DNA of 32,265 nucleotides from Lingula anatina (GCF_001039355.2 NW_019775824.1:283565-315829), one strand, 5' to 3'. Numbered from the stretch's first letter, positions 8,341 to 18,406 are shown. The notes: generated from the letters alone by a model not told the origin. Program-made: numbers and translations.

Positions 8341-11300
8341 TACAAAAATAGTGTTATTAGAACATGAGTGTTAATTTTTTAAATTTTTAGTATGGGAGGT
8401 GGGAGGCCCCAGGTAAGATATCGGGATATCCAAGTGTTTTGTTCTCACCTGCGGACATCGCCGGGTTCAGCATATAACCTGTGCCAATAGTGTACATGCC
8501 GGCCCCTTGAAGCAATGCATAAATTTTTACAGTGATTTTCCAGTGTTTAAGCCTTAAATCTTTCTTGTTTATTAATTCATTTATTTAGTTTTATTTATAT
8601 AATGAGATTCATATTCTACCATTCTCGGAATGTTTGGACACATACCTCAAGTTCACACGACTTAAAGGCATTCCAACATTGTGGATTATCTAACAGATTT
8701 ATATTCAGTTCCACATTAAAGAAAACGGTATATCAACTACATGCACTATTCTATATCTCTTCATGATGTAACTGACTACAGTATGAATAAATAACCACGC
8801 ACATAAGCATATCATACTACAATAAGAAAACATCACAGATAGTTTTTGTGAGTAAGAAACCTGGCCTTCCTCTACTGTTAAATTTCTATTAGCAAAAATG
8901 CTGGATAATTTAAACGAAATCAAATTTAGAAATTTTATCAGTAATAAATATGTTGAAAAACAACAATATTGTTCGCTTTTCCTTAGCCAAAGTGGATATT
9001 TGTTCAGCGATTTAGTTGTAAGCAGGAGAAGGGACGAGTGTAGCTCGAAACCATAATTTCTGTGACTGATAGTGAGATAATGATAATGTTCTAAATTATA
9101 GTACGTTTCGCATGCAAAACCAAGATGCAAAATAGCATCACAAACAACTGGCAGTGATTTGAGCGATAACGCATACTCTAATTTGCTATAATTCTTCGTG
9201 TCTATTCGTACCTTGTTGTGTGTTATAATTCCCATTATTTGTCTGAACGTCTCCTTCATTCTTCATCCCCTCTTTGTCGCCCACGTACAGGCCGGAACCA
9301 CTTCCCACATTGCTCGATCCACTTCCCACATTGCTGGATCCACTTCCCATATTACCTCCCATATAGTCTGGTTCTGGTGTAGAATATCCACTCCCCATAT
9401 TGTTTGATCCACTTCCCACATTGCTCGATCCACTTCCCATATTGCCCCCCGTATAGCCTGGTTCAGGTGTAGAATATCCACTTCCCATATTGCCCCCCGT
9501 ATAGCCCGGTTCTGGTGTGGCATATCCGCTTCCCATATTGTTTGATCCACTTCCCATATTGCCTCCCGTATAGCCTGGTTCAGGTGTAGAATATCCACTT
9601 CCCATATTGCCTCCCATATAGCCTGGTTCTGGTGTAGAATATCCACTTCCCATATTACTTGATCCACTTCCCACATTGCTGGATCCACTTCCCATATTGC
9701 CTCCCATATAGCCTGGTTCTGGTGTAGAATATCCACTTCCCATATTGCCTCCCATGTAGCCTGGTTCTGGTGTAGAATAGCCACTTCCCATATTGCTTGA
9801 TCCACTTCCCAAATTGCCTCCCATGTAGCCTGGTTCTGGTGTGGAATAACCGTCTCCCATACTGTTGCCGTCCCCTCCCATATAGCCCGGCTCAGGAGAC
9901 GGTTCTGGCATGGAGCCCATCCCTGGCTCTGGTTCCGGTATCCCTTCCTCTCCCTCCTCGACGGGATATGGGACATAATGCGGTGCCATCTGATCTTTAT
10001 CCCCTAGGGGCAGCACCAGTACCTTCCCATCAGGCCACTGGATGCGGCACTGCACCCCTTTCTTCATCCCGAGACCAATGTGGGCCACGGGCTCCATCTG
10101 GCAAAGGTACCCGGATCCAGCGTCCAGGATACGCGTTCTCGTGGTGCCATCTTCCACGACAACTGTTATTTTGGCACCGCGTGCGGGAGCGCCGTACCTG
10201 GTGTAAGCGTGTACCCTCATCCAGTTACGGTCACTGCCCATGGTGACATTATAAATCTCCAGAGGCTGCCTGCTTGACTCCCCGTGGGACAGAAGCAGTT
10301 CCAGTTGGCCGTCGCCATCCAGGTCGGTCACAGCGCCACCTATCGTGGAATGGGATAAATCATTAATTTCATCAATCACGTGCAATAATTACGTTCAAAC
10401 GATAACTTAAGGCGATAGTAATGAGACAAAGAAATTAGTAAAGTATAGGTCACTTTTTTTTTTTTGCAAGTTTCTTCTTTACTTTTACTAAGTTCTAATT
10501 AGTTCACCTGTGCCAAAGCCGTAGTACTCCAGGGCGTCCCCAATATCCAGCTGGGCTATGTTCATACCGGCGCCCGTGGGGGAGACGCGGAACAGTTTAT
10601 TTGGTTGTGGTCCATTGTAATAAATATTGTTCTGAAGAACCTCCACATCCCCGTCGTTGTCAAAGTCTGCTGCAATCATGGTTCGAATGGCGGTGGGGTC
10701 TTCAAACGTTCCCTTGGCAACATTCTGTAATGAAATTTAAGTGTTGATGTAATTGGTATGTTGTTGACATAGACACGACAAAAAGATGTCTTTTATGTTG
10801 TGCGACTACGTTTTTTTTTTCGCCTCGTATTTTTTTTTCAAATCTGTAAGAAATATCCCGTTAATTAACAATTTTTATTAGAGAAGAAACCGAACGCATT
10901 TCACTACACTCAATGAGAACATCCTTTATTATATTCATATTTAATAAAAACTATTTTCAGAAAGCCCATATTTCCGACCTCTTGAAACGCTGCAAAATTA
11001 AAGGAAAATACTACTTCTCATTATTGCTATCAGAGCATGTGATTTAGACATTACCATAAACGAGGGCATCCCGGTGGCGTTACTCTGCATAAAAAGCCTG
11101 TGCGGGCCGTTCCAGTTGCCGTACACGATGTCCAGCATACCGTCGTGGTTGAAGTCCGAGAGAGCCACGCCCCTTCCGTTTGTGTCGCTGTCAGTCACAC
11201 CTGCGTCAACAATGATTGGCGTTTATAAATTCTGAGACTATTTTCATATTTACTGACTGTCGATCTTTACTAGTCATTGTTTAAAACAAATCAGAGTACA

Positions 11301-14300
11301 AGATTCTGCATGAAAATAAAAAAATAAAAACAAGTAAAATAAATGAAAGCTTTCTGACTAAGTAAAATGTTGTTTTTTCAACTTTCCCTTACCGACCATG
11401 GGGGCGACGTCCATAAACATGCCATTGCCCATGTTTCTGAAGAGGAAGTTATCTCCCTTGTTGCCAAAGTTACCGCCCTCGTTCACAAAGAACATATCTG
11501 ACCTGTCAGTCACTATGGGTCCCACGGTAACACCACGCCCACCTGCAAGAAATGAGATTGCAGACATGTAATTTTTTAGTTTGCGTGCAGGCTACATCAT
11601 AATTGACTATTTTATTCCCACAATTAAGTGATCACACTGCTTTTTATTTGTCAGGTTCACCGTCATCTCGCCGAATTAATAACAGTCTTGGGTATATGAG
11701 GCAATGATTTATAGAACCCCTACAATCATAATATAAAACAAAATCTGCCAACAATTGACCCGTTTCGATGCCCCAACGACACCCGCATTTAGCAAAAGAA
11801 AATGCTGCTTTCGTAAGCTTTTTATCAGTCACAAGAGTGCAGTAATGTGAAGGGCAGAGAGAACGATAGTAAGAAATAACTTACCTGTTTGCTTGTCGAT
11901 TCCTGCTTCCTTGGCAACGTTCCTTAGTACAATCATACCCGTGGTCTTGTCGTTTTGCGGGTGTTGCTCGTCCATCTCAATCATGGCAAATTCGCCCATG
12001 TTACCTTAAACAGAAATGTTTATGAACATTATTAGGCATCCATTTGAGACATAAGAATTAAAAATACATGAAATAAAATTCTGAACCTCCCATCTGTGTC
12101 AGAAGAATAGGAAAACCAGTAATATACACTGAAATACAATTCCTTTCCTAGAACGGAGACTATTAAGATGTGATTTTTTAAATTAAACATGAAAAAATGA
12201 ATACCAAAATATAAACGTTTCGTCAAATCCTAATAATATGTAATAATATATAATTTGGCGGAAATATAATTTGAATACAAAAATATATCCCACGGAAAAA
12301 AAAATGACGAAAAAACAAAAACGGACGCCAATTTCAAATGTTTTAAACCCACCATTCGAGTATGCCGCCAAGACGAAAGCATATTTCCCGGTCCCATAGC
12401 GGTCTACACAGGCGACAGATCTTCCGGCAAAATTAACTGCTCCTAGGGCACTGTTGACTGGATCAGAGAACAGGTCCACGTACATGCCGTTCCTGAACTT
12501 GAACAGTTTGTCCTTGTACGTGCTCTGACCGCCGTACGCCCCGTTTGTGTTCAGGAAGTAAATCTCTTCCTTACCGTCTCCATCGATATCGCAGGCAGCC
12601 ACGCCAATGGCAGCACCTAAATATACAATATGTACCCAACTTTTAAATAAGATGATGTTTTGGCAATTGGTTACTCTAATAACTTGAGTATATTTAGGTT
12701 TACCCATGTATCCCAAATCATTTATTATTTATTGCTTATTATATCAATACATCTTCAGATTTTAATTTCGCGCACTTCTTTTAAGTATTATACTCCAGCA
12801 CGAGTACTAACCCGCCCCTCTTTTCTATTCTGTGAATCACATGTATTTCATATTTCATACAGGACATCGAGTTTCCTTCGATTCAGTAAGCTCACATTCG
12901 TTCACATTCGTAATGTGCACTTCTACATTAATAGCCTATGTTTTTCGGAACTTCCTTATACATTTTTTATACTTATCAATATTTCCCTTTTCTATACTCG
13001 TAACTACATGTACCCCAGGAAGCATATGAGTCATCATTTACCAATATCCAACTATTTCTAACACCCCGTGCGACTTTAAACCGTTTAACAACTCATTTTA
13101 CATGTACATTAAATATTTTCGTCAATAACACCATCGGATTGTTTTGGCCAATTTTGGACAAACACGGAGCTAGACCACAAATAAGCTGCCACATTCCAAA
13201 ACGTTTTTCATCCACGGCCCTTTAATTTTGGCCTACATTGATTACCGTTAGAGATAGGAGTAACTGGTCAGCGTCCGTGACAGCGTAACTATTGGTCCAC
13301 ATGGTCTGCGCGTCCGGTGACATCGTTAACGTCCGCCATGACCACGTTTTAATACAATTTATGACTGGTGAAAGTCGCCGAAAACACGTGACAACCTTCA
13401 ATTGATCACTATCAGTAAAATAAACGGAGAAAGGAATTTTGATTTTACACCGATACAACTTTTATTTGCCATCCCGACATCAACTTGGACCTTTTATTGC
13501 AAAACTACAGCAATCCGTGCCACTTTTCTTGCCAAATTTGTCACACGTAAGCCTCTCCATATATGTCCCTTCACATAACCCCTTTTAAACAAAGGAAAAC
13601 CACTTCTAAGGGCGATATCTTTTTATTTTTTAAAACTGCTTTTAAAGACGGGAATCATATCCGAGTTTGTGAAGTAGTAATGGGATCAGACAAGAATAGA
13701 TTTTCTTCTAACCAAACGGTTGGATAATTCTATCAAATATTGTTCAATTCAATCAATAAATTAAGTTAAAATTGGCCATAAAGGTAAAACATTTCACATT
13801 ATAATTCCACAAATAAAAATATTTTATCATTTGTCTAAACTTTGCTGCGCTATTAAAGGCCAAGCAGTTCGTTGTGTTGGTTGCCAGGGATACGGTACTT
13901 ATTTGACATTCTCTGTATAAATTCAAAGATCTTTTTTTTTATCCTATCTAAGTAGGGCTAAGTTATGACCTAGATAAAGATCTAGGTCACTGGACTAACC
14001 TAGCATCCAACCTAGCATCCAACCTAGCACAGGTTGATACACTGTAAATGTTTATTGTCTCAAACTTTACCAAATTGACCCAGCTGTGAAAAAAACTTTG
14101 CGGTAAATAAAGAGCATAAACACGTGTTGCAGCGTGTGACAGCCGATTTTTATCTTAATAACAACGCACTGAAATGTTTCACGGGGTGTCTGTTAAGGAG
14201 AAAAGTTACAATGCAGAGCTCGATGTGACTCAGATAACAGATTTTTAAGCGATAGGGCCTACTCTTGTTTTTCATTCCTCTTTTTCGTTCAAGTGATTAA

Positions 14301-15530
14301 AATGAAGAAAGGAATGTTATTATATGCCAGGTAGTGAATAAGGACTTCTTTCCTTACGTATATTTCTTCAGTTTTGGATCTCTGACCGTTTCTTGTCATC
14401 TAAAATCCCTATAAATTCCAACTCTATCATATTCAACGCTAAAGTTACAAGTCACTTGCCTCCAGTGGTGGCTGGCGTTACAGGCTATAAGTATAATTAT
14501 AGTCTAACTAACCTTTCCTGATATACACTTCAGGGGGGATCCGGGATTATTTGAAGAGGGAAGGGGGTCCGGTTTTTAAGAAACAGGCCGCGGATGTAAA
14601 GCCAAACCACGACTCTCGGACCCTCCCCCCCCCCTCCCCGGTGTGGGGTCCGGGGCCGGCCGAAGGGCCCCGAAAAAACTGGTATTTTAGAGGGCGAACG
14701 GTGCTATTTGGTACGGTTTATAATTGTGATTCAGCTAGTCCTAGTTCTAATTTCAAGAGGAGAAGATTGGTGTGATTTTTTTTCAAAAATCGAATTNNNN
14801 NNNNNNNNNNNNNNNNNNNNNGGGGGGGGGGGGGGGGGGGGGGGGCAAGACCCCCTGACGACTCTATCACCATAAACTATGACGACCCCCCCCCAAATCC
14901 GCCATTGCACTTACCATCTTTATCTCTCAGGGCGGCGTACGGCGTGTCTTCCTGTGCGATGTTGACAAGACGTCCCAGCGATCTGTCGTATTTCAGAACA
15001 ATATTTGGACCGCCAAACCTGAAAACAAATTTAACATTGTTTTAAAACTAATATATCTGAATTTTTTAGGGAAACACACAGATTCATATTCGGTTCAAAT
15101 AGTGCTTAGAAAAAATTGTTTTAACAATTTAAAATTGTCAAATTGAAAAGCTGGAAAATCAGTATTTGCGAAGTGTCATGAAAAGGAGAATGCCTAACGA
15201 TTCCCCAGACCTATTACTACTCAATCTAAACGGACTGCTACAGAATTATCCTGAATTGATGGTCCTTACGTTCATACAAAATTTCGGTCTAAATTTCTAT
15301 TGTGAAACGGGCTCCTGGTGAGAGACAACAAAAGTTGAGCCTTACCCAGCAATGACAAAATCAAACTTCTTGTCGAGGTCGACGTCTGTCACAGCGACGC
15401 CGTAGTTCAGCTGGGTGGTGGGGATGCCGGACAATCCCCACTCGTCGGACGTACGTCGGAACATCCCCTGAGCTGTCGTCTGCTTAGCAATGGCGGCCAG
15501 GCAGGCAAGGGACAGTATCTGGGATAACAT
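6464..15530 (-). CDS. Secreted CRTAC1-like protein fused to CCN-type TSP1 and cystine-knot domains (whole gene)
   Basis: I assembled 11 coding exons on the minus strand: 15530-15346, 15018-14915, 12616-12353, 12004-11885, 11542-11393, 11200-11055, 10724-10508, 10339-9212, 8505-8449, 7294-7122 and 6691-6464. All have GT-AG borders and matching phases, totalling 2772 nt, or 923 aa plus stop. Order: signal peptide; FG-GAP/VCBS propeller with Ca-binding loops such as DIDGDG, DFNHDG, DFDNDG and DLDGDG; UnbV/ASPIC domain (~435-503); Gly/Ser/Pro/Glu repeats (~540-745); TSP1 (~800-845); 10-Cys cystine knot (~852-923). The first ~500 residues follow vertebrate CRTAC1, an extracellular-matrix protein of cartilage and neurons. 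CRTAC1's C-terminal Ca-binding EGF domain is missing and replaced by the repeat region plus the C-terminal half of a CCN protein. The weakest joint is the exon 8505-8449 acceptor (AAG). The alternative is two adjacent genes, but phase continuity and the absence of a stop argue against it. Confidence 0.85.
7122..7294 (-). CDS. Exon encoding thrombospondin type-1 domain (CCN-like)
   Basis: 173 nt between acceptor CCTCCAG|GT and donor CCCCAG|GTAACA (phase 1 in, phase 0 out). The motif TAWSTCSVTCGTGKSWRSSN, then cysteines spaced as in CCN TSP1 domains and ending RTCVMPACPV, identifies a type-1 repeat of the CCN subtype. The classical WSxWS patch is reduced to one Trp, as in CCN proteins. Exon and phase order place it directly before the cystine-knot exon. 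Confidence 0.88.
7295..8448 (-). other. Intron between linker exon and TSP1 exon
   Basis: GT donor at 8448-8447 (GTGAGA) and AG acceptor at 7296-7295. AT-rich, with a short (AT)n run near 7774-7792 and the left part of a long (AT)n array from 8266. A TCTA tetranucleotide patch lies near 8168-8183. No other gene seen. Confidence 0.7.
8266..8338. repeat. (AT)n microsatellite, ~36 units
   Basis: A pure AT/TA dinucleotide array inside the last-but-two intron of the CRTAC1-like gene. Its length is likely to vary between individuals and to be unreliable in the assembly. Confidence 0.95.
8449..8505 (-). CDS. 57-nt symmetric linker exon
   Basis: Encodes GAGMYTIGTGYMLNPAMSAG including the split Gly codons at both ends, phase 1 to phase 1. 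The donor is good (CCGCAG|GTGAGA). The acceptor is weak, with AAG rather than CAG/TAG and little pyrimidine tract. The composition (Gly, Tyr, Met, Thr) resembles the upstream repeats, supporting membership of the same protein. Because the length is divisible by three and both phases match, skipping it would keep the frame; it could be an alternative exon. Confidence 0.6.
8506..9211 (-). other. Intron downstream of the repeat exon
   Basis: The donor CAACAAG|GTACGA at 9211-9210 fits the phase of the following linker exon. The long ORF here (9259-8705) is open by chance: it begins within the repeat exon in another frame and shows no domain. The reading frame of the repeat exon itself hits a stop soon after the donor. 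Confidence 0.6.
9212..10339 (-). CDS. Large exon: last propeller loop, UnbV/ASPIC domain and tandem-repeat region
   Basis: 1128 nt between acceptor CACGATAG|GT and donor CAACAAG|GTACGA, phase 1 at both ends. It opens with the last Ca-binding loop (AVTDLDGDGQLELLLSHGES). The ASPIC/UnbV domain follows (NWMRVHAYTRYGAPARGAK through DAGSGYLCQMEPVAHIGLG and IQWPDGK), as in the same region of CRTAC1. An acidic stretch then leads into the Gly/Ser/Asn/Tyr/Pro-Glu repeats. The exon ends GNYNTQQ. Vertebrate CRTAC1 continues into an EGF domain at this point; none is present here. Confidence 0.9.
9290..9908 (-). repeat. Coding tandem repeat GYSTPEPGYMGG/GSGSSN
   Basis: About eight copies of a 16-residue unit (NMGSGYSTPEPGYMGG) plus one leading partial unit. 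Units with and without an inserted GSGSSN(V/M) block alternate, giving a higher-order two-unit period. Met/Thr alternation at PGY(M/T)GG and one PDY variant distinguish the copies. Unit lengths are multiples of three, which also keeps other frames open. The low-complexity, Gly- and Tyr-rich composition resembles structural or matrix/adhesive proteins; this is a resemblance, not an assignment. Confidence 0.92.
10508..15018 (-). CDS. Six exons encoding the FG-GAP/VCBS propeller
   Basis: Exons 15018-14915, 12616-12353, 12004-11885, 11542-11393, 11200-11055 and 10724-10508 carry the CRTAC1-type propeller. Recognisable segments include GGPNIVLKYDRSLGRLVNIA, ACDIDGDGKEEIYFLNTNG, AGRSVACVDRYGTGKY, GGRGVTVGPIV, GRGVALSDFNHDGMLDIVYG and IAADFDNDGDVEVLQNNIYY. 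Each closely follows the corresponding part of vertebrate CRTAC1. The Asp-rich loops bind calcium in this family. Intron phases run 2,1,1,1,1,0,1. A 2.3-kb intron separates the first two of these exons; the others are 150-460 bp. Confidence 0.93.
14525..14870 (+). repeat. Dispersed GC-rich-ended repeat, interrupted by assembly gap
   Basis: The core (GGTATTTTAGAGGGCGAAC onward, ~14680-14860) matches the reverse complement of 18722-18925, including the poly-C/poly-G blocks and a CCCCCTGAC motif. The 25-N gap (14797-14821) and following G run fall where the partner copy has a C/G homopolymer, so the gap is probably a sequencing failure in the homopolymer. Confidence 0.7.
14797..14821. other. Assembly gap, 25 N
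   Basis: A run of 25 N, likely of conventional rather than measured length, inside an intron and next to a G homopolymer (14822-14845). Confidence 0.99.
15346..15530 (-). CDS. First coding exon: signal peptide and first propeller segment
   Basis: The ATG at 15530-15528 directly follows an acceptor (TAATTTCCAG|ATG), implying an upstream non-coding exon. The N-terminus MLSQILSLACLAAIAKQTTA is a typical signal peptide with probable cleavage near residue 20. It is followed by QLNYGVAVTDVDLDKKFDF, as in CRTAC1. The exon ends phase 2 at donor GCTGG|GTAAGG. Confidence 0.9.
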
Positions 15531-16052
15531 CTGGAAATTATATTCTTTGATTAAAAAGAGAAGGCAGTAAATTTACTCCCGTATGATTTTATTTTTCAAA
15601 TATGACAAATATTACATTCCAGAAACATACACGCCTATTATTTTGTTGGTTTAAACTAGGCCTATGTCTTTTCTGGACCACGCACGCACACAATCATGCA
15701 CATGCAGAAACACGCTCGCACATTTCTCGGTTAGAGGGCGCAGAGTCTACAATAAAATAAACACACGCACACACGTAGACGCACTAAACATGCATATGAC
15801 CCTTACAGAATCAGCAATAACTATACATGTAGATCATATGCCTTCTAAATACCTGGGGCTGTGACAAAGCCCTGCTAACATACTCAAAATAGCCACTGGA
15901 GGTCAAATGGTAACGTAGCGCAATGTGTACATAAAATCAATGACAGCGGAACAAGGAGTATTCACTGACTATAGGATTATACCCCGGTGATGATTCTCAG
16001 TGCGGTATAGTTAAGCTGGTGAGTGCTTCAGGTTAACACAGCGAGTATTTAC

Positions 16053-16136
16053 CTTAAGTCCTCTTTCGTTTAGAAAATGATGAGTTGCTTCGTGTTTCAC
16101 CTCACAGCGTCTTTGAAGTACCTTCACATTGACTGG
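16053..16136 (-). other. Candidate 5'-UTR exon of the CRTAC1-like gene
   Basis: GACTTAAG|GTAAAT on the minus strand at 16053/16052 is a plausible donor for the intron whose acceptor abuts the start ATG. The 5' boundary is not visible; it may extend into the duplicated block that begins at ~16137. Weak evidence only. Confidence 0.3.
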
Positions 16137-16943
16137 CCCGCCTTCACTCTCTCTAATAAATAAAGCGTATTGTTTTATAACGCCGTTTTATAACACTTAA
16201 TTGAAACCGTATCGGCTACTATCGCGCATGTCCGTCAACGTGACGGCTTACACAACCGTCCTTTCATAAGAAAACCGTTCACATATTCATGACCAACCCA
16301 CGTTTATCTGATGTCACATCAAGCAATGCGTTAAAAGTAATGTCGCAGGGAAAGTTATCTAAGTTCAGCGGTGCATGGCTGTAAATTAGAAGTATTGTGT
16401 GTGAGAAGGGGTGGGTCACAGGACAGGGAATATAACGGCTGACACCTCCGCGGTGTTGGTATTATCTTAGAGGTGTGATATCTGGGATTATCTCTCAACA
16501 TAGTGTATATTGAACGTGGTGGGCATCAGATTTGTGTGTAGTAGCATTTGCGTGTTTGTACGTGCTTGTGCGCGAGGGCGAGCATGTGTGCGTGTGTGTT
16601 CAGGCGTTTAGTTGAATGTGTTTGTCAGTGCGTATACGCGTAGCGCAAGTCTATTTGATACCTTATGTTGGCACATGTACTTGTGCGCACGTGAATTTGC
16701 ATGCGCGCTCACGCACATGCAGAGAGAGTGAGAGACTCTGAATTATTCATATGTGAAAACGGTGATGTGTTATTTTGACTCCAAAACAAATGAATAGTTT
16801 ATTGACCGAGAAACATTTTATCGACAAAATCATATGCGAACGTCTTAAAAATTGTTTCTCTCAATGTCCTTGCAGGGCGGGAGAAGATGGAGAGGTATAT
16901 CGATTTGATTCAATATGATTAAAGGCATAATAACTCTTTGTAT
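16137..16943. repeat. Direct duplication copy 1, probable assembly artefact
   Basis: About 800 bp nearly identical to 16946-17782. The two copies are joined by a single N at 16944 and differ by a few substitutions and by microsatellite length (a short AGAG run near 16720 versus a long (AG)n near 17535). This looks like two alleles placed head-to-tail. The region lies upstream of the CRTAC1-like gene and holds GT-rich, CA-rich and palindromic CGTATACG-type stretches but no gene. Confidence 0.85.
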
Positions 16944-16945
16944 NA

Positions 16946-17530
16946 CCCGCCTTCACTCTCTCTAATAAATAAAGCGTATTGTTTTATAACGCCGTTTTAT
17001 AACACTTAATTGAAACCGTATCGGCTACTATCGCGCATGTCCGTCAACGTGACGGCTTACACAACCGTCCTTTCATAAGAAAACCGTTCACATATTCATG
17101 ACCAACCCACGTTTATCTGATGTCACATCAAGCAATGCGTTAAAAGTAATGTCGCAGGGAAAGTTATCTAAGTTCAGCGGTGCATGGCAGTAAATTAGAA
17201 GTATTGTGTGTGAGAAGGGGTGGGTCACAGGACAGGGAATATAACGGCTGACACCTCCACGGTGTTGGTATTATCTTAGAGGTGTGATATCTGGGATTAT
17301 CTCTCTGTATATTGTACGTGGTGGGCATCAGATTTGTGTGTTGTAGCGTGTGTGTGTGTTTGTACGTGCTTGTGCGCGAGGGCGAGCATGTGTGCGTGTG
17401 TTCAGACGTCGACGTTTAGTTGAATGTGTTTGTCAATGCGTATACGCGTAGCGCAAGTCTATTAGATAACTTATGTGGGAACATGTACTTGTACTTGTGC
17501 GCACGTGAATTTGCGTGCACGCTCACGCAC

Positions 17531-17573
<43 letters not shown>

Positions 17574-17782
17574 CTTTGAATTATTCATATGTGAAAACGG
17601 TGATGTGTTATTTTGACTCCAAAACAAATGAATAGTTTATTGACCGAGAAACATTTTATCGACAAAATCATATGCGAACGTCTTAAAAATTGTTTCTCTC
17701 AATGTCCTTGCAGGGCGGGAGAAGATGGAGAGGTATATCGATTTGATTCAATATGATTAAAGGCATAATAACTCTTTGTATG
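16946..17782. repeat. Direct duplication copy 2
   Basis: Second copy of the 16137-16943 block, from the CCCGCCTTCACTCTC start to CATAATAACTCTTTGTAT. It contains the (AG)n array at 17535-17572. Its right end runs into the terminal inverted repeat of the element at 17755-18103. Confidence 0.85.
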
Positions 17783-18103
17783 ATACCTATATTTCACAAT
17801 AAAAACCTTGTGAATAACTCATAGAAATATAATATATTCTGTTTTACCACAAAAACAGCAGTTATAGCTTTTATTCTGATATTTGAACTTGTCTTTAGAC
17901 CACGTAACCTCCATTGATGTCTATACTTTGTTAAAATCTCTTAAGAGATTTTAACAAAAAACCAAACTTTTTAGAAAAAAACCAGGGACTAACTTTGAAT
18001 GTAAAAATGGATTCATTAACCATTGGTAAGCATGGGAAAATTGTTGTTTACTCCAGGAAAATTCATTTTTTGGCCGAAACAAAGAGTTATTATTGCTTTA
18101 ATC
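17755..18103 (+). mobile_element. Short inverted-repeat element (MITE-like), ~349 bp
   Basis: Left end GATTAAAGGCATAATAACTC and the right end, reverse-complemented, GATTAAAGCAATAATAACTC form ~24-bp terminal inverted repeats differing by a small indel. No coding capacity. A perfect 32-bp palindrome lies inside at 17927-17958. A diverged copy lies in reverse orientation at about 20900-21205, sharing the stretch around GGATTCATTAACCATTGGTA. A target-site duplication is not certain, and the superfamily cannot be named. Confidence 0.65.
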
Positions 18104-18243
18104 CTTTCACTTACCTAGAGAAATAGTGATGCTCGTTAAAATTGCACAACCTTTCAAAGCTGATCCAATATTCACGAATATTTTATTCCAATAAGGTGGG
18201 AGCTATACATAAAACATTAGGATCCAAAGAAGTATCTAAAACG

Positions 18244-18406
18244 GGCCCGTAGCCAGCAATTTCAAAAGGGGGGTTCTTTTTTTGAAAAAGTGGACCTTTT
18301 CCCATAAAAGCTTTATGTACCCTGATCAAATTCTACCCAAAGTGGACTTTTTCCCAGCAAAAGGGGCGGTTCTTTTGAACCCCCCGAACCCCCCTGGCTA
18401 CGGGCC
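18244..18406 (+). mobile_element. 163-bp inverted-repeat element (MITE-like)
   Basis: Perfect 13-bp terminal inverted repeats: GGCCCGTAGCCAG at 18244-18256 and CTGGCTACGGGCC at 18394-18406. Adjacent G/C runs extend the pairing. The interior carries an imperfect direct repeat of the GTGGAC(C)TTTTTCCCA type (around 18291 and 18341). No ORF of note. Confidence 0.75.

Larger units (their letters stand above)
12617..14914 (-). other. Large intron of the CRTAC1-like gene
   Basis: AG at 12618-12617 and GT (GTAAGT) at 14914-14913. It contains short direct repeats of the TAGCATCCAACC type near 14001-14030, a repeat copy at ~14525-14870 and the 25-N gap. Plus-strand ORFs at 12660 and 14551 are not protein-like. 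No additional gene seen. Confidence 0.7.

Noticed and set aside
8705-9259. 184-codon minus-strand ORF
   Set aside because: It starts in a wrong frame of the repeat exon and runs through the following intron; no domain, AT-rich codons.
9263-9976. 237-codon open frame with WEAIWEVD repeats in another minus frame
   Set aside because: It is a frame shadow of the coding tandem repeat: the unit length is a multiple of three, so any frame without a stop stays open. The CRTAC1 frame is supported by homology and splicing.
12660-13061. 133-codon plus ORF within the large intron
   Set aside because: Low-complexity F/S/Y/I composition from AT-rich DNA, no start context or domain.
14551-14775. 74-codon plus ORF next to the gap
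   Set aside because: Lies in a dispersed GC-rich repeat inside an intron; proline-rich sequence results from C runs.
17420-17635. 71-codon ORF across the (AG)n array
   Set aside because: The RERERE run is a microsatellite translation inside the probable false duplication.
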